Origin: Paracoccus alkanivorans
GTDB lineage: Bacteria > Pseudomonadota > Alphaproteobacteria > Rhodobacterales > Rhodobacteraceae
Direction: 5' to 3'
Assembly: GCF_003697785.1 (NCBI RefSeq)
Contig: NZ_QOKZ01000001.1
Location: 744,001-808,000 of the forward strand
Length of the DNA: 64,000 nucleotides
Part shown: positions 19,165 through 27,580 of the stretch, piece after piece
Numbering within the stretch: position 1 is the stretch's first letter
Layout of the letters: every line of letters starts with the position of its first letter
The notes under the pieces: model-generated
Seen by the model: only the letters and a program-made list of their open reading frames with translations
What the model was told of the DNA's origin: nothing
Databases searched by the model: none
Position numbers and translations under genes: made by a program

Positions 19165-20220
19165 TCACTTGGCGGCCAATGCCGACGACGAGGTGGGGCG
19201 CGATGACCTGGCCGGAATCGTCACCTTCCCGCGCCCGTTTCTCTTGGAAGAGTAAAGCGCCGCATCCGCATCGGCCAGAAGCTGTTCGGCGGTGGGATTT
19301 TCATAATTGATCGAGATGGCCGCCCCGATGCTGGCCGAGACATGGCAGCAACCACCATCGAACTCCACTGGTTTCATGATTTTCCCGATAATGCGCTGCC
19401 CCAGCCTGCGCAACGAGGCATGCTTGGTTACTCCGTGCAGGATCAGCACGAATTCATCTCCACCGACACGGGCGGCAATATCGCTGTCCCGCGTGACCTC
19501 ACCAAGCACATGTCCGACATGGCGCAGCACCTCGTCGCCAGCAGCATGGCCATGAAGGTCGTTCACCTCCTTGAAATGATCCAGATCCAGTTGCATGACG
19601 GCAAAACCCGCGCCAATCCGGGCCTCCTCGCAACCCCGCGTGGCGTCGAGCGCCATGTCCAGCGCGATTTCCAGCCCGCGACGATTCCTCAATCCGGTCA
19701 GGGAATCAGTCTGGGCCCGGATTTCAGCCTCGCAGCGCGCATCGTTCAGCAAAAGGTTGAAATGCGACAATTCCCGCATGACTTCGCGATTTGCCTCATA
19801 GAGGAACATGTATTCCATCGCGAGGCCGCCTGCCGGAAAATCCGCGTCATTCAACCTCAATACTCCGACGGCCTCAGGCAGGCTGATCCCGAAGCCCACG
19901 TTCAACAGGAACATGTCATCGGTCAGCCGCACCACCCGGCCACGCAGCCTGACCTGCTCCGACCCGGTCATGCGCATCTCGATCCGGTCATCACCCTGCG
20001 CCGCGAGTGCCAGAGCCTGCGCGACCGGCAGGTTCCCGGCCGGACGGGTCACAACGAAATCGTCACTCAGCAATCTTCGGTCACCGGATAACATCTTGCG
20101 GGCAGTCGGCCCTGCGCCCAGCACGAGCCCCTGCGCGCTCACAAGCAGATGCATCGGCAAAAGCAGTGACAACATCTCTGAATTCAGCACAAGCCGTGCC
20201 GGAGCAGCGTTTCCCTTCAT
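19165..20220 (-). CDS. Diguanylate cyclase with HNOBA-like N-terminal domain
   Basis: A 351-residue protein. Residues 15-160 resemble the haem-NO-binding-associated (HNOBA) domain usually found next to H-NOX proteins, a short coiled segment follows, and a GGDEF domain fills the C-terminal half. The active site RVGGDEF is intact, and RDSD five residues before it is a complete RxxD product-inhibition I-site, so it should make c-di-GMP and be feedback-inhibited. It starts at ATG 20220, overlapping the H-NOX-like gene stop by 4 bp. The coupling implies that the H-NOX-like partner controls its activity. Confidence 0.9.
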   Translation of the reverse strand: MKGNAAPARLVLNSEMLSLLLPMHLLVSAQGLVLGAGPTARKMLSGDRRLLSDDFVVTRPAGNLPVAQALALAAQGDDRIEMRMTGSEQVRLRGRVVRLTDDMFLLNVGFGISLPEAVGVLRLNDADFPAGGLAMEYMFLYEANREVMRELSHFNLLLNDARCEAEIRAQTDSLTGLRNRRGLEIALDMALDATRGCEEARIGAGFAVMQLDLDHFKEVNDLHGHAAGDEVLRHVGHVLGEVTRDSDIAARVGGDEFVLILHGVTKHASLRRLGQRIIGKIMKPVEFDGGCCHVSASIGAAISINYENPTAEQLLADADAALYSSKRNGRGKVTIPARSSRPTSSSALAAK

Positions 20221-20789
20221 GCCGGTTCCACTTCCGCCAGCCCATCGTCCTCGCCGGGCCAAAAACTGCGGCCCGAGGTGAATGCGCCATCCGAGATCTG
20301 CACAATCACCCTGTCATCATCGGTCCAGATCAGGCCCAAAACGCCATAATCATCCGCCATGCAGCGGATCAGCCCGGCGATGGCATGAAGCCATTCCGAC
20401 TGATCGGATGGGATTTCGACCCGAAGGCAATCGCCGCCATCCTCGACGACCCGCATCTGGGGCATGGGCAAATCGGGAACGATCATGCGCATCCGGTCGG
20501 GCAGCAACTCCAGATTCAGCAGAAACTCGCGGAAATTCCGCCCCGAGAATCGCAGCAGGCGCCTGGTCCGCTCCTGTCGGGCGATCCATGCGCCAAGATC
20601 TTCAAGAAGATCGCTTTCGGTTTTGTCCAGAAACCGTGCCGCATCATCGATCAGATCCCGGCTATGCCGGTCGAGTATGAAATCTTGTTGCGATCCGGCC
20701 CCCGGGACATGGCAAGCCGTTCGGCATAACCGTTCGTTGTAAGTGTCGCGCAAGAACGACTCGATGGATTTTCTGACCAGCCAATGCAT
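20217..20789 (-). CDS. H-NOX-like sensor lacking the expected haem ligand residues
   Basis: A 190-residue protein that aligns by eye with H-NOX (haem nitric oxide/oxygen-binding) domains: the MHWLVRKSIESFLRDTY start, the LLEDLGAWIA helix, RLLRFSGRNFREFLLNLELL, VPDLPMPQM, and AGLIRCMADDYG near the end. In canonical H-NOX the proximal haem ligand is His in an FLxxLxxLH context. Here that position is Pro97 (LLPDRM), and the YxSxR motif is replaced by VEIPSDQ (124-130). The fold is probably kept, but ordinary haem binding is doubtful. The start at 20789 has AGAGGTGA upstream. It is coupled to the downstream GGDEF gene. Confidence 0.78.
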   Translation of the reverse strand: MHWLVRKSIESFLRDTYNERLCRTACHVPGAGSQQDFILDRHSRDLIDDAARFLDKTESDLLEDLGAWIARQERTRRLLRFSGRNFREFLLNLELLPDRMRMIVPDLPMPQMRVVEDGGDCLRVEIPSDQSEWLHAIAGLIRCMADDYGVLGLIWTDDDRVIVQISDGAFTSGRSFWPGEDDGLAEVEPA

Positions 20790-20867
20790 GTTCACCTCTG
20801 CATGACCGATCCATAACGCCAATCAGTAAAGGAACCGCAAACGCAGCCGATCGCGACAAAGCGCCGG

Positions 20868-21158
20868 TCAGTCGGGCTCCCATCCGTAGCTTCCCGGACC
20901 GCCAAGCGCCGTGCGCGCAGCCATCACCTCCTCGGGCCGGATCGCCAGCGCTTGCGCGAAATCCAGCACGCGGCTGTCATCCTCCAGCAGAAAGTCCAGG
21001 ATATGCAGGCAAAAATCCGGACTCTCCGCCGCCTGCCGCAAGGCTTCGGGCTTCAGACCGCTGCCAGCCAGTAGCGCCGAGGCGAGTTCCGGCCGGTCCG
21101 CGATATGCACCAGCGCCCTGACCGCGAGTTCCCGTGCTCCTGCCACCGAATAGCTCAT
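20868..21158 (-). CDS. DUF3572-family protein
   Basis: A 96-residue all-helical protein. The motifs ALVHIADRPEL and FCLHILDFLLEDDSRVLDFA match the alphaproteobacterial DUF3572 family, of unknown function. It lies about 80 bp upstream of the H-NOX-like gene on the same strand, so it may be part of the same transcript. It diverges from the DUF983 gene. Confidence 0.88.
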   Translation of the reverse strand: MSYSVAGARELAVRALVHIADRPELASALLAGSGLKPEALRQAAESPDFCLHILDFLLEDDSRVLDFAQALAIRPEEVMAARTALGGPGSYGWEPD

Positions 21159-21366
21159 CCTTCAACCTCTCCGTCATCATCCGGCCGCGGCAATGCGGCA
21201 CAGGGCCACAGCAAACACTGGCGGCGCGGGCGTCAAGCCATTATGCTGACCTTACGGGACCGGGCGCGCCGATCGCCGCCCTGCCGCGACGTCCCGGATC
21301 GGCCCCATGGGGCAATGCAGGAAACCCGGCCCACCGGCAAGGCGGATGGTGTATGGAGACAACGGA

Positions 21367-21780
21367 ATGACCCAGACCGCAACGACCACATCCGGCGAAA
21401 CTGAACGCCCCACGCGCGAGGCGATGTTGCGCGGTGCCCGCGGCCGTTGCCCGGCCTGCGGAGAGGGGCGTTTGTTCAGTTCGTATCTGAAGGTCGCCGA
21501 CCACTGCCCGAATTGCAACGAGGCACTGCATCACCAGCGCGCCGACGACGGGCCCGCCTATCTGACCATCCTGCTGGTCTCGCATTTGGGCGCGCCTCTG
21601 CTGCTGGCCTGCTACATGGCCTGGCGGCCCTCGGCGATGACGATGATCCTGACTTTCGGAATCGGCGCGGTGATCCTGTCGCTGCTGCTGCTGCCCCGGA
21701 TCAAGGGCGGTATGGTCGGGCTGCAATGGGCACGGCGGATGCACGGTTTCGGCTCTCCTCCGGAAATGGCTTCGTCGTGA
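21367..21780 (+). CDS. DUF983 membrane protein
   Basis: A 137-residue protein. An N-terminal zinc-ribbon-like segment has two CxxC pairs, RCPACGEG and HCPNCNEA, followed by two TM helices (about 65-115); this is the DUF983 plan. The start is ATG 21367 (MTQTATTTSG); an earlier in-frame start has no support. Members often sit near cytochrome-oxidase genes, which are absent here. It is coupled to the Nudix gene by a GTGA overlap. Confidence 0.9.
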   Translation: MTQTATTTSGETERPTREAMLRGARGRCPACGEGRLFSSYLKVADHCPNCNEALHHQRADDGPAYLTILLVSHLGAPLLLACYMAWRPSAMTMILTFGIGAVILSLLLLPRIKGGMVGLQWARRMHGFGSPPEMASS

Positions 21781-22472
21781 CGATGCAGGACAGCCCACCG
21801 ATCCGCGATGCGGCAACGATCATCCTGCTCAGGCGAGATGCCGGAGGCAGTTCGGTGTTGATGGGAATGCGCGGTGCCAAGGCGGCCTTCATGCCGTCGA
21901 AATATGTCTTTCCGGGCGGGGCGGTGGATATTGCCGATGCCTCGGCGCCCCTTGCCCGCCCGCTTGGCGAAATAAGCCGGCGCCGCCTGCTGGAGGACCC
22001 CCGCGAGGGTCACGTCCCGGACCCTCATGCCATCGGAGCCGCTGCGCTACGCGAGTTGGCGGAAGAGACCGGCCTGCTGATCGGCACGCCGGACGGTCCC
22101 CGCAGTGACTGGCCGGGTTATGCCGAAACAGGGCTTAGCCCCGACGCATCGCAACTGCATTACGTGTTTCGCGCAATCACCCCGCCGGGGCGGCCACGCC
22201 GCTTCGATGCGCGTTTCTTCGTGGTGGATGCGGGCGTGATCACAGGTGATCCCGACGATTTCGGCCGCGCCTGCGATGAGCTGTCGCATCTGCACTGGGT
22301 TCCCGTGAGCGAGGCACGGGCATTGAACCTGCCATTCATCACCGAGGTCGTGCTGGCCGAAATCGCCGAGTTGACAGATTCCGTCGCCCATCACGATCCG
22401 TTGCCCCTGCCCGACACGGTGCCGTTCTTTGACAATCGCAGTAATGTGCCGCGTTTCGCGCAGATCATCTGA
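21777..22472 (+). CDS. Nudix hydrolase
   Basis: A 231-residue protein. FPGGAVD opens the domain and AALRELAEETGLLIG supplies the REUxEExGU core of the Nudix box, with about 55 residues inserted between the GG and the box. That layout is seen in NUDT19-like and CoA-type diphosphatases; substrate is unproven. It starts at GTG 21777, sharing bases with the DUF983 stop (ATG 21783 is the alternative). Confidence 0.87.
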   Translation: MTMQDSPPIRDAATIILLRRDAGGSSVLMGMRGAKAAFMPSKYVFPGGAVDIADASAPLARPLGEISRRRLLEDPREGHVPDPHAIGAAALRELAEETGLLIGTPDGPRSDWPGYAETGLSPDASQLHYVFRAITPPGRPRRFDARFFVVDAGVITGDPDDFGRACDELSHLHWVPVSEARALNLPFITEVVLAEIAELTDSVAHHDPLPLPDTVPFFDNRSNVPRFAQII

Positions 22473-22544
22473 AGGGCATGACAACCAACGAGTTTGGTTC
22501 AGAACAGTTTTGCGCCCAGCAGGCCGGATAAGCCAGACGACTCC

Positions 22545-23315
22545 TCAGCGCCCCGTAAAGCGCGGCTTGCGTTTTTCAAGAAAGGCCGCAACGCCTTCGC
22601 GAAAATCGCCGCTGCGGCCCGCCTGCCCCTGCAGCCTGGCTTCCAGCTTCAACTGTTCATCCAGATCATTGCCGAAAGACGCCGAGACCGCCTGCCGGAT
22701 CGCGCGATAGGCCGAACCCGGCCCCTGCGCCAGTTGATGGGCACGGGCCGCGACAACCCCGGCGAATTCGTCGTCGGGAACCGCTTCCCAGATCAGGCCC
22801 CAATCGGCTGCCCGGCGTGCGGGTATGGCGTCTGCGAACAGCATCATGCCCATGGCGCGCGCTATTCCGACGGCCCGGGGAATGGCCCATGTGCCGCCGG
22901 CATCCGGGATCAGCCCGATCCGGGTGAATGCCTGGATGAAATCCGCGCTTTCCGCCGCGATCACCACATCCGCGACCAGCGCCAGATTGGCCCCGGCCCC
23001 GGCAGCCGTGCCGTTCACCGCCGCGATCACCGGTGCGGAACAGTTGCGGACTGCATGCAGCATGGGTTCGTATTCATCGCGCAGGGTGGCCTCCAGGTCG
23101 CGGGCGGCATTCGCATCGGTCAGATCCTGCCCCGAGCAGAATGCCCGGCCCGATCCGGTCATCACCACGCAACGCGCCTCTTCCGGTAGCGATGTCAGTG
23201 CCTGCGTGATTTCGGCCCGCATCCGGCTGTTCAGCGCGTTCATCACCTTTGGCCGGTTCAGGGTCAGCGTCGCGATGCCGGCATCAATGCCGAATTCAAT
23301 CGTTTCGAAAGCCAT
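22545..23315 (-). CDS. Enoyl-CoA hydratase/isomerase-family protein (PaaG-like)
   Basis: A 256-residue crotonase-fold protein. The oxyanion-hole motif SGRAFCSGQDLTDANA and the second motif VNGTAAGAGANLALVADVV are present, and GLIPDAGGTWAIPR is the segment seen in PaaG-type 2-(1,2-epoxy-1,2-dihydrophenyl)acetyl-CoA isomerases. It acts on an acyl-CoA; no paa cluster is nearby, so a general beta-oxidation or branched role is possible. It starts at ATG 23315 with AAGGGGA upstream. It follows ccmH on the same strand after 66 bp. Confidence 0.87.
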   Translation of the reverse strand: MAFETIEFGIDAGIATLTLNRPKVMNALNSRMRAEITQALTSLPEEARCVVMTGSGRAFCSGQDLTDANAARDLEATLRDEYEPMLHAVRNCSAPVIAAVNGTAAGAGANLALVADVVIAAESADFIQAFTRIGLIPDAGGTWAIPRAVGIARAMGMMLFADAIPARRAADWGLIWEAVPDDEFAGVVAARAHQLAQGPGSAYRAIRQAVSASFGNDLDEQLKLEARLQGQAGRSGDFREGVAAFLEKRKPRFTGR

Positions 23316-23381
23316 GATTTTCCCCTTGCTCCTTGCCATCATGATGGCGAATTTCGCGTGGGGGAAAAGCGCGACCCTGCG

Positions 23382-23840
23382 TCACTCGCGCATGATCTCG
23401 TCGAGGCGGGATTTTTCCGCTTCGCTCAACTCTGCCGCCGAGGGCGCCGCGCGGGACCGTCCGCGCATGAAACCCCAAGCAATCAACAGCCCCGCCAGCG
23501 CCATCACCGGACCGGCAAGCCACAGGATCAGGTTGCCGCCACGCACGCGCGGCTCGAACAACACGAATTCCCCGAAGCGATCGACCACTGCGTCAAGCAC
23601 CTCGTCATCGCTGTCACCCGCCACCAGCCTTTCGCGCACATAAAGCCGCAGGTCACGGCTGATAGCGGCATTGGATTCGTCGATATTCTCACCCTGACAG
23701 ATCGGGCAGCGCAGCTTTTGCGAGATCTCGCGGGCGCGCGCCTCCAGCATCGGATCGTCCAGCACCTCGTCAGGCTGAACGGCCAGCGCAGGGGACAGAA
23801 GCGCCATCAGCAGCGCGAGGATCACGAAAAGGCGTTTCAT
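23382..23840 (-). CDS. ccmH: Cytochrome c maturation protein CcmH
   Basis: A 152-residue membrane-anchored thiol protein. An N-terminal signal (MKRLFVILALLMALLSPALA) is followed by the LRCPICQG redox motif (LRCxxC) that reduces apocytochrome c thiols, and a C-terminal TM segment (ILWLAGPVMALAGLLIAWGF). It is the short CcmH of the split CcmH/CcmI system; no CcmI domain is fused. It overlaps ccmF by 4 bp (ATGA at 23837-23840). Confidence 0.95.
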   Translation of the reverse strand: MKRLFVILALLMALLSPALAVQPDEVLDDPMLEARAREISQKLRCPICQGENIDESNAAISRDLRLYVRERLVAGDSDDEVLDAVVDRFGEFVLFEPRVRGGNLILWLAGPVMALAGLLIAWGFMRGRSRAAPSAAELSEAEKSRLDEIMRE

Positions 23841-25801
23841 TCCGCGGGTACCGCCGCCATGGAACCGCGTTTCCTGGCACCGGCGGCGACGCGATAGCGG
23901 CGATCCGACAGGCTGATCACTCCGCCAAGCGCCATCAGGATCGCCCCGGCCCAGATCCAGTTGGCGAAGGGTTTCACATAGGACCGCACCGCCCATCCCC
24001 CGTCCTTCTGCGCATCCCCGATCACAAGATAGATATCGCGGAAGATGCCATTGTCGATCGCCGCCTCGGTCGTGGGCATGGCCTGCACCGGGTAGACCCG
24101 CTTTTCGGGACGCAGCGTGGCGACATGCCGTCCGTTCCTGGCCACATCCATCACTGCCATCGTCGACAGGTAGTTCGGTCCCTCGACCTCGTCCACCGTC
24201 GTCAGGGTGATCTGGTAGCCCGCGACATCGAAGGGCTCTCCGATCTGTGCCACGCGGATATCCTCTGTCTGCCAGGCGGTCAGCAGTGCCACCCCGATAA
24301 AGGTCACGCCAAGGCCCGAATGCGCCACCGCCTTGCCCCAATCCGCGCGCGGCAGGCGCAGCAGGCGCGACAGGCCCGATTTGCCGGTCCGGTGGATCAG
24401 TTCGGCCACCGAGCCACCGATAAGCCACGCACCCAGCCCAGCCCCGATGATCGCGATGGCGGAACGCCCGGTCGATACTGCAAAGACCAGCAGCACCATG
24501 GCCGCGGCAAATATCAATGCCCCGCGCAATGGACGTATCGCCCGCGAAGGGACAGCGCGCTTCCACGGCATGATCGCCCCGAGCGGCAAGGCTATGGCCA
24601 GGGCCAGCATGAACGGCGTGAAGGCCTTGTTGAAGAAGGGCGCACCGACCGACAGTTTCCGGTCCCACATCATTTCGGCGAAAAGTGGCCACATTGTGCC
24701 GATAAAGACCACGAAGGCCGACACAGCCAGCAGCACATTGTTGAGCACCAGTGCCCCCTCGCGCGAGACGGGGGCGAAAACCCCCTTCGCAGTCATCTGT
24801 CCGGCGCGCGCGGCATAAAGCGTCAACGCACCGCCGGTAAAGACGGCAAGGATGCAGAGGATGAAGACCCCTCGCGCCGGGTCGCTGGCAAAGCTGTGGA
24901 CCGAGGTGATCACGCCCGAGCGCACGATGAAAGTGCCGATCATCGAGAAACCGAAAGCCATGATCGCCAGCAGGATCGTCCAGCTTTTCAGCGCCTCGCG
25001 CTTTTCGACCACGATGGCCGAATGCAGCAGCGCGGCGGCCAGCAGCCACGGCATGAAGCTGGCATTCTCCACCGGGTCCCAGAACCAGAACCCGCCCCAG
25101 CCAAGTTCGTAATAGGCCCACCATGACCCGAGTGCGATGCCGATGGTCAGGAACATCCAGGCCGCCAGCGTCCATGGGCGCACCCATCGCGCCCATGCCG
25201 CATCGACCCGCCCCTCTATCAGCGCGGCGACAGCAAAGCTGAAGGCCATGGAAAGCCCGACATAGCCCAGGTAAAGGAAAGGCGGATGAAAAGCCAAGCC
25301 CGGATCCTGCAGAAGCGGGTTCAGGTCACGCCCGTCGAAAGGCGGGTTCGCCAACCGCAGGAAAGGGTTCGAGGTAAAGATAATGAAGGCGTAAAAGGCC
25401 GCCCCGATCGAGGCCTGAACCGCCAGCACCCGCGCCCTCAGGCTGGGCGGCAGGTTGCCTCCGAATACTGCCGCCGCCGCACCGAACAGCGCCAGTATCA
25501 GCACCCAAAGCAGCATCGAGCCTTCGTGGTTCCCCCAGACTCCGCTGATCTTGTAAAGCATCGGCTTGGCGGTGTGGGAGTTTTCGTAAACCAGCTTCAG
25601 CGAGAAATCCGAGGTAACGAAAGCCACGGTGAGCGCGGCGAATGACAACCCGGTCAGCAGGAATTGCGCCATGGCCGCAGGGCGGGCACTGTCCATCCAG
25701 CCCGGCCATCCCCTTGCCGCACCGATCATCGGCACGATCATCTGATACAATGCCACGGCAAAGGCAAGGATCAGGGCGAAATGGCCGAATTCTGCGATCA
25801 T
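23837..25801 (-). CDS. ccmF: Cytochrome c haem lyase subunit CcmF
   Basis: A 654-residue polytopic inner-membrane protein of the haem-handling superfamily. The tryptophan-rich WWD-type motif lies around residues 225-250 (WGGFWFWDPVENASFMPWL), flanked by the conserved His residues that hold haem. With CcmH it attaches haem, delivered by CcmE, to apocytochromes in the periplasm. Length is normal. It is coupled to ccmH. Upstream is the holin/endolysin pair rather than ccmE, which lies about 1.3 kb further upstream. Confidence 0.97.
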   Translation of the reverse strand: MIAEFGHFALILAFAVALYQMIVPMIGAARGWPGWMDSARPAAMAQFLLTGLSFAALTVAFVTSDFSLKLVYENSHTAKPMLYKISGVWGNHEGSMLLWVLILALFGAAAAVFGGNLPPSLRARVLAVQASIGAAFYAFIIFTSNPFLRLANPPFDGRDLNPLLQDPGLAFHPPFLYLGYVGLSMAFSFAVAALIEGRVDAAWARWVRPWTLAAWMFLTIGIALGSWWAYYELGWGGFWFWDPVENASFMPWLLAAALLHSAIVVEKREALKSWTILLAIMAFGFSMIGTFIVRSGVITSVHSFASDPARGVFILCILAVFTGGALTLYAARAGQMTAKGVFAPVSREGALVLNNVLLAVSAFVVFIGTMWPLFAEMMWDRKLSVGAPFFNKAFTPFMLALAIALPLGAIMPWKRAVPSRAIRPLRGALIFAAAMVLLVFAVSTGRSAIAIIGAGLGAWLIGGSVAELIHRTGKSGLSRLLRLPRADWGKAVAHSGLGVTFIGVALLTAWQTEDIRVAQIGEPFDVAGYQITLTTVDEVEGPNYLSTMAVMDVARNGRHVATLRPEKRVYPVQAMPTTEAAIDNGIFRDIYLVIGDAQKDGGWAVRSYVKPFANWIWAGAILMALGGVISLSDRRYRVAAGARKRGSMAAVPAE

Positions 25802-25893
25802 GCGGGCGGTCCTCCGTATGGGCGCAGCATAGGGGCATGGAAAAAGGGGGGAAAGTCCCCCCTTCGTCTTTGCCTGTCAGTTTTCCGTGTGGC

Positions 25894-26406
25894 TTATCCG
25901 CGCAGGCTTGCCGCCCAATCCCGCAAGGCCGCGTTATCGGCGAAATCGTCGTCGGGCGCGGCCAGGACCGTTTCATCCTGCGCAGCGGCAGGCTTACGCG
26001 CGGGCCAGACGCGATGCCGGAAATAATGTGCCTCGCGTGCCCCGAAATAAAATCCGACGATGGCGCCCAGCAGCCACCAGAGCGGCTCGGGCACCTGCTG
26101 CAAACCCTCCATGCGCAGCCCGAACCCTTCTGGCTCGATCATGGCATAGACGAAAAGCGCCATTGTTCCCAAGGCCAAAGCGGGTCGGGGAAGGCGATTC
26201 AGGCCATTGACGAAACTATCGAACCATCCCGATGGCTCGATCCGGAACTCCTGCCCCAACTGGGTGATGGTATGACCATATGCCGCTTCGTCAAGTTCCA
26301 TCCGGCGGGTTGCGTTGCGGGTGAAAACCTCGGCCACGTCACGCGCGGCGCCACCGATTGCAGCCACTGCCGGAGCGCCTCCGGCAAGCCGGCCTATCAC
26401 CCCCAT
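25894..26406 (-). CDS. Holin-family protein (gene-transfer-agent lysis type)
   Basis: A 170-residue protein with two hydrophobic segments, about 75-92 (PALALGTMALFVYAMIEP) and 107-122 (PLWWLLGAIVGFYFG), and a charged cytoplasmic tail. This matches the holin-family proteins of Rhodobacterales that accompany a GH108-type endolysin. In Rhodobacter capsulatus such a pair forms the gene-transfer-agent lysis cassette. It overlaps the endolysin gene by 10 bp. It should make membrane lesions that let the muramidase reach peptidoglycan. Confidence 0.82.
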   Translation of the reverse strand: MGVIGRLAGGAPAVAAIGGAARDVAEVFTRNATRRMELDEAAYGHTITQLGQEFRIEPSGWFDSFVNGLNRLPRPALALGTMALFVYAMIEPEGFGLRMEGLQQVPEPLWWLLGAIVGFYFGAREAHYFRHRVWPARKPAAAQDETVLAAPDDDFADNAALRDWAASLRG

Positions 26407-27008
26407 GCCGCTACCCTCTCACGATGTTCGGTTTCTGTCAGATGATAGCGGGGCGCGATAAATTCCTCGGCCCGTCTGATCCAGCCACCCTTTCCACCGC
26501 CTCGATTGCGGGCATATTTGCGGCTGGCCGGGCGGCGGTCGGCCAAAGCATAGTAATAATTGCGCCGGGCGATCCCGTAGGCATCGGCCAAATGGCCGGG
26601 AGCCGCCTTGGCCGCAGCCTGCGCGGCAAGGATCGTTCGCGGCCCGATCACCCCGTCGGCCCGCACGGAAAATCCCATCCTCGACAGCAGACGCTGCAGG
26701 ATCTTTACCGCATTGGCGCCTGCATTCACATACATGTCGAACACACTGGCCTGTATGGCCTGCGGCAATTCCACCAGCTGGGGCCTGTGGAAATAATGTT
26801 CGATGAAAATCCGCTCGGCCCGCGCGGGCGTCAGCGCCTTCACATCGGTATTGTCCACCCTGCCGTTACCGTCCAGATCCAGTCCGAGCCTGCGCATCGT
26901 GCCTATGGTGACTCCGTGTTTCGTGGCGCCGCCCGGATCGTCCGGGTCGTTCACGTATCCGCCCTCGCGGGCGACGATCTCGCGTGCGATATCTTTAACG
27001 CTTGGCAT
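26397..27008 (-). CDS. Holin-associated N-acetylmuramidase (GH108 type)
   Basis: A 203-residue endolysin without a signal peptide. The N-terminus REGGYVNDPDDPGGATKHGV is the GH108 catalytic motif (general acid Glu15), and a C-terminal peptidoglycan-binding-type region carries GVIGPRTILAAQAA. Inserted at 44-55 is a calcium-loop sequence DLDGNGRVDNTD, a full EF-hand/dockerin pattern. Lacking its own export signal, it depends on the downstream holin. The pair is a phage-derived or gene-transfer-agent lysis module; no capsid or packaging genes are in this window. Confidence 0.88.
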   Translation of the reverse strand: MPSVKDIAREIVAREGGYVNDPDDPGGATKHGVTIGTMRRLGLDLDGNGRVDNTDVKALTPARAERIFIEHYFHRPQLVELPQAIQASVFDMYVNAGANAVKILQRLLSRMGFSVRADGVIGPRTILAAQAAAKAAPGHLADAYGIARRNYYYALADRRPASRKYARNRGGGKGGWIRRAEEFIAPRYHLTETEHRERVAAWG

Positions 27009-27112
27009 TGCATCCCCTCTGGTTCACGCCGCCGGAATCGGCGGATGTGACAAGGGTGACCCGTGCCGGTTAACCTCGCCTTAACCATGCGCGCGTTGCC
27101 AGAACCTGAAAA

Positions 27113-27571
27113 TCAGCTTTCAGGTTCCTGATACACGCCGCTTTCCTTGAGCGTATCGACCACTTCACGCGGCATGTAGGTCTCGTCATGTTTCGCCAGA
27201 AGCGAACGGGCCTCGAAACGGCCATCGCGGTAAAAGCCCTTGGCGATGGTGCCCTGCCCTTCCTTGAACAGATCGGGGCGAGGATCCCGGCCAATGTAAC
27301 TTACCGGGATCTCGACTGCACCATCGGTGATGACGAAATCAAAGGCGACCCCGTCGCGATTCACGATCGAGCCCTCTTTCACCAATCCGCCAAGCTGGAA
27401 GAATTCGTCCGGGGCGGGGGCGCTTTCGCTGACCTGCGTAGGCGAACGATACAGGTTGATACCGTCACGGAAACCATAACCGATCAGCGCAACCGCGATC
27501 ACCAATGCCACGGCGGCCCCCAGCAGAACCTGGATGCGGCGACGCTTCTTCAGTGATTTCAGACCGGCCAT
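27113..27571 (-). CDS. ccmE: Cytochrome c maturation haem chaperone CcmE
   Basis: A 152-residue periplasmic haem chaperone with an N-terminal membrane anchor (IQVLLGAAVALVIAVALIGYG). The covalent haem-binding motif LAKHDETYMP places the ligand at His126 or so, as in the HxxxY motif of the family. It hands haem to CcmF/CcmH. It follows murI by 9 bp and is likely co-transcribed with it. Confidence 0.95.
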   Translation of the reverse strand: MAGLKSLKKRRRIQVLLGAAVALVIAVALIGYGFRDGINLYRSPTQVSESAPAPDEFFQLGGLVKEGSIVNRDGVAFDFVITDGAVEIPVSYIGRDPRPDLFKEGQGTIAKGFYRDGRFEARSLLAKHDETYMPREVVDTLKESGVYQEPES

Positions 27572-27580
27572 TCCGCCTCC

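Noticed and set aside
23841..25196. In-frame extension of ccmH far into ccmF
   Set aside because: The extension is out of frame with ccmF. CcmH has its own signal peptide and ATG at 23840, overlapping the ccmF stop by ATGA.
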